This document shows positions 59,612-64,000 of a stretch of DNA of 64,000 nt, one piece after another (the stretch's first letter is position 1; each line of letters opens with the position of its first letter). Source of the DNA: Auanema rhodensis (Eukaryota; Nematoda; Chromadorea; Rhabditida; Rhabditidae); contig OZ059900.1 in the NCBI GenBank assembly GCA_964057225.1, positions 9,372,501 to 9,436,500 on the forward strand, in the 5' to 3' direction. The position numbers and the translations under genes were made by a program. Below the pieces are notes generated by a model that did not search any database, had not been told where the DNA came from, and saw nothing but the letters and a program-made list of their open reading frames with translations.

Positions 59612-60733
59612 TTAAGATACTACATCCACTTCATAATCTTCAGAATCACTGATTGTTTCTTCTAATTCATCCACGGAACAATCAGTGTTGAGAACAGCTG
59701 GAAGAGGCAGTTGTACGTGGTGAGCCATCGACTTAGCTCTGTCCTTGTCCAACTGAATATTCAAAAATATTTCCGGAAATAAAGAGTATACTCACGATAG
59801 AAACTATATATTCCAATTCGAGCACTGTAAAAGTTAAATGATTGGTACGAAAATATGGATTCCGGGTGAGTGGATCGAACTTAGTATGCCAAATAATCTT
59901 TTCGTTCATCTGATCAAGTAATTATATAGCTGGTTACAATTGGAAAATATCTTACAAAGGTCCGGACACTGGAAAAAGAAGCAGGACTAACGTTCTTTAT
60001 GAAAATCCTATTGGTAACATTCAAAAAAGCCTAAACATAACAATTATGCAACTTAGGTAAAGTTATATTAACTATAAATTCGGCATAGGTCATAGGTGCA
60101 CCAGGCAGAAAGGAACTTCCAAACGCAATCTAAGAAATAAACAATATTTTGGAAAATTGTAAGGCAAAGCTAACCACATGTTCAATTATATCCATAACTT
60201 GATTGTTCGTGATTCTGCTTGAAGGATCCTCAATATACCTCTGAAATAATAATTTTACTTAATATTTACTTGTGGAGCATACTCACTTTCTCATTACAAC
60301 GGCTAAATATCATATTATTCCGCTTGTTACAGGAGAGAATCTTCTTACTTTCATCAGAAACGACGCGTTTTAAAATTGGGCCAACTCTTTGCTCGTGAGC
60401 TGTTCTCGCGGTTAAGCAATTATATATTGCATCCATTGAGTCAAGAATATCTCCACACACGGCATCCATTTTAACCAATTCATCCTGATAGTCGTTTGAA
60501 GAGCAGGGTGGTTCGACTCTCTCAGTATCATCGCAAAGTGCAGTATGATTGATTTCGTCCATATAAAACGATACTTCTCGTTTTGCCCAAGATTCTTTAG
60601 ACACAAACTCGTCAGTAATGTTACGAACTTCGTCGGATTTACATGCAAGCGTATATTGGTCATCAGTCAAATTCTTCAGCGCAAGCTTGATGCTTTGAAC
60701 GCATTGATTCGAAAAATGGTCTCTCTCATCCAT
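59612..60733 (-). CDS. Lineage-specific gene family member B' (mirror of B)
   Basis: Mirror of gene B with exons 60287-60733, 60175-60240, 60073-60129, 59956-60030, 59796-59909, 59612-59752; 299 aa. Exon-1 protein is identical to B. Function unknown. It is the outermost gene of the right arm; there is no mirror of gene A because the arm ends at 61181. Confidence 0.8.
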
Positions 60734-61789
60734 TTTCCAACTTTGATCTCAGGCAACCTAAAGAACAACAGTTGAAACTCAATAAAAACAAACAAAATTT
60801 TCTTTATTTAAATTTCAAAATTAAATTTAATCGATATTAATAATGATGTAAGATGTTAGCTGTTTACATAATCGTGACGAGAAATATTTAAATTTAACAA
60901 TAGAGCATAGTTTAAGTAATTTATTACATAATAATTACCGTAATCCAGTTGTTAATATACTGATAGAAGTGGAAAAGTAGAGAATCTTCACTGTTAAATA
61001 TACATTACTTGTCAGACTAGTAAGTGAAACACTTTCGAGTAGATAGAGCAATTCTAATTGATGATTACTGAGTTCATTTTGCTCATTTCAAGAGTTTTCT
61101 GAATAAACATTGTTAATAAACCGAATATATATTTCTGTTGTCTCAACTACCTAACTAGTTTTTAATGAATAAAATAAGTTACTAGTTACTAGAGTTACTA
61201 CATTTCTGGATACACCGATAAATATATTTTAAACAATTTGTGTATGATATTGCTCATAATTACTTTGTCAAACTTTCTGGCAGGTAATCTGGTATATGCT
61301 ACCAGCTGTGTTTTCAAAAAAAAATTTAATTTCAACGATTTACTTCAATATTTTGATTTGTGAAATGTTATGTTATGTTTTTTCTCCACGTGAAATTATA
61401 ATGATGTAGAACAATAAAGTTAGAATGTCAATGTATATGCTGACATTTGCCTCAATATAGAAATATATATTAGTTATTCAATAATGATGTCTCAATTTAC
61501 TAAGAAATTCATATAATTTGGCTTATAATAATATATAAAACGTTTCTTGCCGATTTGATAGATTTACCAATTAGTTGAAGATGTTGTTAATTGGCCCAAC
61601 CAACAGCTCGTCTTTCTTCAAATATAAGCTATTAATTGGAGCATTGCGATCATCTGCTCTTCATTGCTTCATACTCTACCTTCTACACTGGTTGTGTTCC
61701 TCCTTACTCTCTGAAGAAGCAAATAAAATCTTTTTCACTTTATTATTTTAAAACTTAGTTTTTCTTTTTTTTTATTGATGCTTATAGTT
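60734..61789. other. Spacer containing the right palindrome end
   Basis: Holds the promoter block of B' (60861-60907, minus), the end of the inverted repeat at 61181 with the triple GTTACTA, and about 600 bp of AT-rich DNA before the next gene. Confidence 0.6.
60861..60907 (-). promoter_or_regulatory. Conserved upstream block (copy B')
   Basis: Reverse complement of the copy B block, 128 bp upstream of the B' ATG. Confidence 0.7.
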
Positions 61790-64000
61790 ATGCGAACTAC
61801 AAGTGATGACGAAAGTGGACCAAGTTCTGATCATTCAACACTTTCTGATTCCGTTTTTTTAAGTTCTGATGAAAATTTATCTTTAATTCAGTTCGAAACA
61901 AGCAATTTGTTTGATGCTATTTTAGTTCGAGCATCGTGGCGAAACGTAATTAATATTAAAGAACAGATGATGATGAATTACATTGTGAGCATCTTCTTCA
62001 ATCTTATATTTATTTTTTCCTCTTGTTTTAGAACTGTGAGAATAAAAATGCCGGACATTTCTCCACTATTCTTCTGAACCGAAATCGTGATCGAAAGATA
62101 CAAGTATGATTTTCTCATTCTTTTCAGAAATGCTTTTGCTTATTTTTGTATTTAGAATAAGCCTCACTTAACGTTCACCATCGAAATGAAAGATATCAAA
62201 GAAATCAAGGGTAATTTTGAAAAAAAAATTATTTTAGTCTAAAATTTGTTTTTAAATTGTTAGAATATACTGGCTATCAAAATATACGTATATATCGTCA
62301 ACTCAAAGATTGTTCACAAATCTATTTGACATACGCTCATGAAGAGCTCCTTTTTGAGCGTCAAATGGGATTTATTCATTTGGAATTTGAAATCATTAAA
62401 CTCCTACTAAAAGTTTGTTTCGAATGTAAATATAAATGTTTCATTTCATTATTTTAAGAAAGGAGAAAAATATAATTATTCGAGAAATCATACTGTTCTC
62501 AAAGCCCAAAAACATTTTACTCATATTTGGCAATACAACTGGTTGCTATCAACTTTAGACAGTTTGGTGGCGTTTTTCAATCTTTACCAATGTTTCACAT
62601 TTCATATTTCTACACAACAGGTACATATTTAAGAAAATTTGATAAAAAAAGTCTTTCGTTAGAAAATTGACAATATTCGTAATGTGTCATCTCATCTTCT
62701 CAATTCCTTCACGGAATCTTTCGGAACATACAATGTGTGCAGTCTTGTACAAGCAAATGAAAATGACACTAGGTATGCTTAATTCATTCATTTAATTAAC
62801 AAAAGAGATTATTTAGAATGCGTTTTCATCCTATGAACTGGAATACAGCAAGACAAGCAAAAGCTCAGACTATCATGACAGGGGTTAGATGCAACTTTTA
62901 CAACTATTCTCTATGTATTACTTGTAGATTGCTATCTCTAACCACATTCGTGAAAAGTATGGAATTCAATCAAATTGGTTTACTGAACGATTTTCTCAAC
63001 TTCCTGCTCCTTCTAATAAAATTCCAGAAGTTCCACAGTTTGTGATTGATTTTCTTGCTGAGAAATACAATGCAGCCAAGGATAAGGTTGACAAACTTAA
63101 ACAAATGAACTTGATCAAAACAAACATTCTAGGCTATATTGCATTTTATCTTGGAGCTATCAGCACAAAAAATTGGAAAAAATGAAATTGTACATGAATA
63201 CAATAATATAATTTCATCAGCTCGAGAAAAGAATAAGAAAAAGAAATGGGACTACAGTTCGAATGAAGAGCTTGCTGTGAAATATGGTTACGTAGAAGCT
63301 GTTCAATTTTGTTCCAAATTTGTACCAAAAATATAATCTTCATTTCTCAAAAATTTTATTTTAAGAACACTAGCTTTGGAAAGAAAAACTTTCAAACTTC
63401 TGAATTGGTTAAGCTTTCACCCTTCACTGCGCGCATTGCATTGTCAATTCTTTTTCGGACTCGTGTACAAGAAATACAATCTACTGTAAAAAAATGTTTA
63501 GTACAGTGCTTGATCAATGTAAAATGATATAGCTTTCAAATTAATATTCTCATCTATATCCATGTTTCAGGCTGAACAATTCTTTAAGGGAATCTTATAT
63601 GTCGGCGAAATAAAGCAGAAAAATCTGCCAGCTATCGATTTTCACATGTCTCCAGATAGTACGTGTGATTTACGTATAATTACATTTAATAATACTTGCT
63701 TATAGACTATGGTCCAGTAATTGGCTTAGTTAAGAGATCAGTTTGTGAGCCAGAATGCTTAACGGATTATAGCGATGCTTTTATAAAACTCTTTGAGCGT
63801 AACTACCGATACTATCATGAGCAAGGGACTGTACACTATAAGGATATCAATTATCGATATCAACTACCACAAACACTTCTCATGGCTATGCAATATGTGG
63901 AATTTCCTAAGAATGGAATAATTATGCCATACTCAAAATCAAGACATATACGCAAAAATTGGATGATACTTCCGATATATGGTGATCATCAAGTTTTTCA
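61790..64000 (+). CDS. Unrecognised large multi-exon protein, truncated by window end
   Basis: Exons 61790-61984, 62032-62103, 62156-62210, 62264-62412, 62459-62620, 62663-62772, 62817-62883, 62928-63086, 63133-63321, 63366-63485, 63571-63658 and 63706 to the end; at least 487 aa. The start follows an acceptor (GCTTATAG) by 2 nt, fitting trans-splicing; an upstream in-frame ATG at 61778 is less likely. N-terminus Ser/Asp-rich (TTSDDESGPSSDHSTLSDSV), then folded-looking sequence: LTFTIEMKDIKEIK, IRIYRQLKDCSQIYLTY, HIWQYNWLLSTLDSLVAFFN, FVIDFLAEKYNAAKDK, KLSPFTARIALSILFRTR, FFKGILYVGEIK, VIGLVKRSVCEPECL, FIKLFERNYRYYHEQG. No signal peptide or TM. I recognise no family. Exon 8 was ended at 63086 and exon 9 begun at 63133 because this 46-nt intron alone joins the two open frames. 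Confidence 0.72.

Larger units (their letters stand above)
55856..61181 (-). repeat. Right arm of the 5.3-kb inverted repeat
   Basis: Reverse complement of 50193-55518. The homology ends at 61181, inside GTTACTAGTTACTAGAGTTACTA, a threefold GTTACTA repeat that is not present at the left end. Confidence 0.97.

Noticed and set aside
50193-61181. Palindrome as the terminal inverted repeats of a giant transposon
   Set aside because: No target-site duplication at 50193/61181, no transposase or polymerase between the arms, only a loop of about 155 bp.
50193-61181. Palindrome as a pure software mirror artefact
   Set aside because: Not excluded, but the mismatch at 54143/57231 and the diverged centre would not arise from simple mirroring; kept as a real feature pending long-read checks.
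1-64000. CRISPR arrays, bacterial operons, ribosome binding sites
   Set aside because: The genes are intron-rich and nematode-like; no regularly spaced repeat arrays were seen.
1-64000. Nematode telomere repeats (TTAGGC)n or chromosome-breakage tracts
   Set aside because: No tandem TTAGGC run was found at the palindrome or elsewhere.

Overview
The window looks like nuclear DNA of a chromadorean nematode. It is AT-rich. Genes are cut by many very short introns (mostly 45-60 nt, often ending TTTCAG). Several start codons sit a few bases after a TTTCAG/TATAG-like acceptor with no coding exon upstream, as expected for spliced-leader trans-splicing. The gene content also fits: two ZP-domain cuticlin-type proteins, extracellular LRR proteins, an HLH-15/NHLH-type bHLH and an IFT54/DYF-11 orthologue. 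I cannot name the species. Splice models were built by hand by matching GT/AG sites, reading phase and protein similarity; all assembled models close in frame.

Left part (1-16.6 kb): a ZP-domain membrane protein (470-4275, +), a 5.5 kb gene-poor stretch, a small unrecognised two-exon gene (9801-10237, +), another gene-poor stretch, and the ciliary intraflagellar-transport gene IFT54/dyf-11 (12945-16596, +).

Middle (17.9-44.1 kb): a minus-strand single-pass six-cysteine membrane protein of Shisa/VOPP1 type; a minus-strand cluster with a secreted LRR protein, a membrane LRR paralogue, and between the first of these and its 3' neighbourhood a separate small signal-peptide/TM gene whose tail resembles the membrane tail of the LRR paralogue; a class-A-like GPCR (+) facing a minimal ENTH-domain gene (-) tail to tail; a second ZP protein (-); the bHLH gene (+); and a GLUT/SLC2-like sugar-transporter homologue (+).

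Right part (47.2-64.0 kb): a coiled-coil, possibly BAR-like gene, then the most unusual region. An unrecognised gene family (copies A, B, C) occurs in tandem with the first five coding exons identical in length in every copy (447/66/57/75/114 nt). Copies B and C lie in a near-perfect inverted repeat: every position x from 50193 to 61181 pairs with 111374-x, so the arms are 5326 bp long with no length difference at any landmark checked, and C' and B' follow on the other strand. The central 337 bp has diverged and contains a loop of roughly 155 bp. Each family gene carries the same upstream DNA block, ending 110-135 bp before its ATG; in B and C it contains a forkhead-type GTAAACA and a CGTCACG. 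An orphan block lies between B and C. The inner arms carry two elements with RNA polymerase III A and B boxes. A further unrecognised multi-exon gene begins at 61790 and runs off the window end.

The genes do not form an obvious single pathway. Themes are apical extracellular matrix/cuticle (two ZP and three LRR-type genes), sensory cilia and neurons (IFT54, HLH-15-like, GPCR), and a rapidly amplifying lineage-specific gene family held in a palindrome.
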